From Planctomycetota bacterium (lineage in GTDB: Bacteria; Planctomycetota; SZUA-567; JAFGNG01): a DNA stretch of 6,403 nt. Position 1 is the first letter of the stretch. The number at the start of each line of letters is the position of its first letter. The notes beneath the pieces were generated by a model. That model worked only from the letters and a program-made list of their open reading frames with translations, did no database searches and had not been told where the DNA came from. Position numbers and translations under genes: made by a program. The DNA lies in NCBI GenBank assembly GCA_016927125.1, contig JAFGNG010000141.1, positions 1 through 6,403 on the forward strand, in the 5' to 3' direction. This document shows positions 5,177-6,403 of the stretch, piece by piece.

Positions 5177-6060
5177 TGGAACCGAAAGCAGTGCCTGACC
5201 ATTCCAGCCAGCCCCATCCGGCGGAGCGCCTCGCGGACCTCCATGTCCATACCGACGCTTCCGACGGGGTCTTGAGCTCCGAGGGGGTGCTGGAAGAGGC
5301 CATGTGGAACGGGATCTCCTGCATCGCAATCACGGATCACGACACCATCTCCGGCGTAGCCGCCGGGATCGCGGCCGGCGAGAAGCGCGGCATCGAGGTA
5401 ATCCCCGGGGTGGAGCTTTCCTGCGTCTGTAATAATGTCGAGGTTCATATCCTGGGCTATTGCATCCGCCACTTGGACGTGATTGAAAACGTCTGCAAAA
5501 AGATGCGCGAGCACCGGATAGTGCGCATGCAGGAGATGGTCGCCAAGGCACAATCGCTGGGCTTTGGTATAACTTATGAAGAGGTCGAGGCGATTGCCCA
5601 GGGCGGCTCCCTGGGACGGCCGCACCTGGCGCGCCTGCTGGTAAAGCATGGCTATGTCGACAGCATCGGCAAGGCCTTCGACCGCTACATCGGCGATAAC
5701 GGTTCCATGAATGTGCCGAAGAAACGCCTCAGTTCGGAGGAAGGAATCGGGCTGATTACCCAGGCCGGGGGGGTGTCGGTACTGGCCCACCCCTTCATGC
5801 ACGGCGCGGATTCGCTCCTGCCCAACTTGGTTGAAGAAGGCTTGCAGGGGTTGGAAGTCTTTTACTATATGCATACGGATGTGCAGCAGCAGCGCTACCT
5901 GGAAATAGCGCATAATTATAAACTTCTGATTACCGGCGGCAGCGATTACCACGGCGGCAGCGAGCGCGGCCCATACCTGGGGCAGGGGGCGGTTCCCTAC
6001 AGGTATGTGGAAATCCTCAAGAACACCGCTGCCGGACAGGCCCCCCGGGCCGCAACCTGA
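5176..6060 (+). CDS. PHP-domain phosphoesterase, YciV/RNase AM (3',5'-nucleotide phosphatase) type
   Basis: This is a 294-residue, single-domain PHP metallo-phosphoesterase. The metal ligands expected for the fold are present: DLHVHTDASDG (21-31; His23, His25, Asp30), ITDHDT (52-57; His55), PGVELS (77-82; Glu80), GRPHLARLLV (147-156; His150), LAHP (203-206; His205) and GGSDYHG (254-260; Asp257, His259). Length and motif order match the YciV family, whose characterised members remove the 3' phosphate of nucleoside 3',5'-bisphosphates such as pAp. One member, E. coli RNase AM, trims 5' ends of rRNA. The substrate here is inferred, and other PHP phosphatases remain possible. No polymerase or histidinol-phosphatase features are visible. 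It lies between nusB and ftsY and overlaps nusB by one base. There is no signal peptide. The last 10 or so residues are a short Ala-rich tail. Confidence 0.88.
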   Translation: MEPKAVPDHSSQPHPAERLADLHVHTDASDGVLSSEGVLEEAMWNGISCIAITDHDTISGVAAGIAAGEKRGIEVIPGVELSCVCNNVEVHILGYCIRHLDVIENVCKKMREHRIVRMQEMVAKAQSLGFGITYEEVEAIAQGGSLGRPHLARLLVKHGYVDSIGKAFDRYIGDNGSMNVPKKRLSSEEGIGLITQAGGVSVLAHPFMHGADSLLPNLVEEGLQGLEVFYYMHTDVQQQRYLEIAHNYKLLITGGSDYHGGSERGPYLGQGAVPYRYVEILKNTAAGQAPRAAT

Positions 6061-6096
6061 GCACCAGGTTAAATTACTTCGAAGGGAACCGACACC

Positions 6097-6403
6097 ATGG
6101 CATGGGGATTCTTCAAGTCCATTCAAAAGGGCTTGACCAAAACCCGGGAGAAATTCGGCCGGGCGCTCTCCACCATCCTGCTCGCTGACCGGAAGGTTGA
6201 CCAGGACTTCCTGGAGGAACTGGAAGCAGCGCTGATCGGCGCTGACCTGGGCCCGAGGCTGGCCGCGGAACTGGTCAAAAAGATCGAGAAGCGCTACCAT
6301 GCCGGTAAGATAGAGAAGGCCGCGGACATCCCCAGCGCGTTGAAAGAAGAGCTCGAAGCAGGACTCCGCCAGCAGGAACTGACTCTCGTTGAAGCTGAAA
6401 CCG
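6097..6403 (+). CDS. ftsY: Signal recognition particle receptor FtsY, N-terminal part (partial)
   Basis: The first 102 residues are open to the window edge. They match the N-terminus of FtsY, the SRP-receptor GTPase that docks ribosome-nascent chain complexes at the inner membrane. A short amphipathic start (MAWGFFKSIQKGLTKTREKF) resembles the membrane-targeting helix. It is followed by the N-domain helical bundle with the recognisable DFLEELEAALIGADLGP (38-53). The GTPase G domain lies beyond the edge. There is no long acidic A domain before the N domain, unlike E. coli FtsY, so this is a short-form receptor. The ATG at 6097 follows GAAGGGA (6081-6087) at nine bases, a good ribosome site, and lies 36 bases after the PHP gene stop with no terminator between. 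The related protein Ffh shares the N domain, but the N-terminal helix favours FtsY. Confidence 0.92.
   Translation, partial: MAWGFFKSIQKGLTKTREKFGRALSTILLADRKVDQDFLEELEAALIGADLGPRLAAELVKKIEKRYHAGKIEKAADIPSALKEELEAGLRQQELTLVEAET

Noticed and set aside
5173..6300. A 375-codon minus-strand frame opposite the PHP and ftsY genes
   Set aside because: It is the complement of two clearly recognised genes with full motif sets, and its translation has no recognisable domain. G+C-rich coding DNA commonly leaves such open antisense frames.

Overview
This is a bacterial chromosomal window with dense protein-coding genes and no RNA genes, CRISPR arrays or insertion sequences that I can see. The conserved genes are G+C-rich. 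The host may be a member of the Planctomycetes-Verrucomicrobia-Lentisphaerae group. That guess rests on three things: the gene order ribBA-ribH-nusB-ftsY, a GQTEG motif in the RibBA synthase domain that I associate from memory with that group, and a cluster of short GGAG-loop palindromes. It is an inference, not a classification.

Layout. Positions 1-198 hold the C-terminus of gatA (+). Positions 199-328, between convergent genes, hold three consecutive perfect hairpins. Positions 329-2602 hold a large unrecognised, coiled-coil-rich protein of 757 residues on the minus strand. Positions 2603-2894 are an AT-rich divergent intergenic region with a good sigma-70-type promoter facing each way. From 2895 to the right edge all genes are on the plus strand: ribBA (2895-4148), ribH (4250-4714), nusB (4745-5176), a PHP-family phosphoesterase of the YciV/RNase AM type (5176-6060) and the start of ftsY (6097 to the edge).

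How the genes work together. RibBA makes both precursors of the riboflavin pathway: the four-carbon unit from ribulose 5-phosphate, and the pyrimidine from GTP. RibH joins the four-carbon unit to the later pyrimidine intermediate to give lumazine. RibD and riboflavin synthase are not in the window. NusB serves rRNA antitermination and processing. The PHP enzyme overlaps nusB by one base and belongs to a family with a member that trims 5' ends of rRNA, so nusB and this gene may form a translationally coupled rRNA pair. FtsY is the signal recognition particle receptor. Spacings of 30, -1 and 36 bases from ribH to ftsY suggest one transcript, possibly with an extra promoter in the 101-base ribBA-ribH gap.

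Most worth a second look: the unknown 757-residue protein; the palindrome cluster; the His-to-Gln change at the predicted metal site of the RibBA synthase domain; and the nusB-PHP coupling. I do not see a clearly new multi-gene system here.
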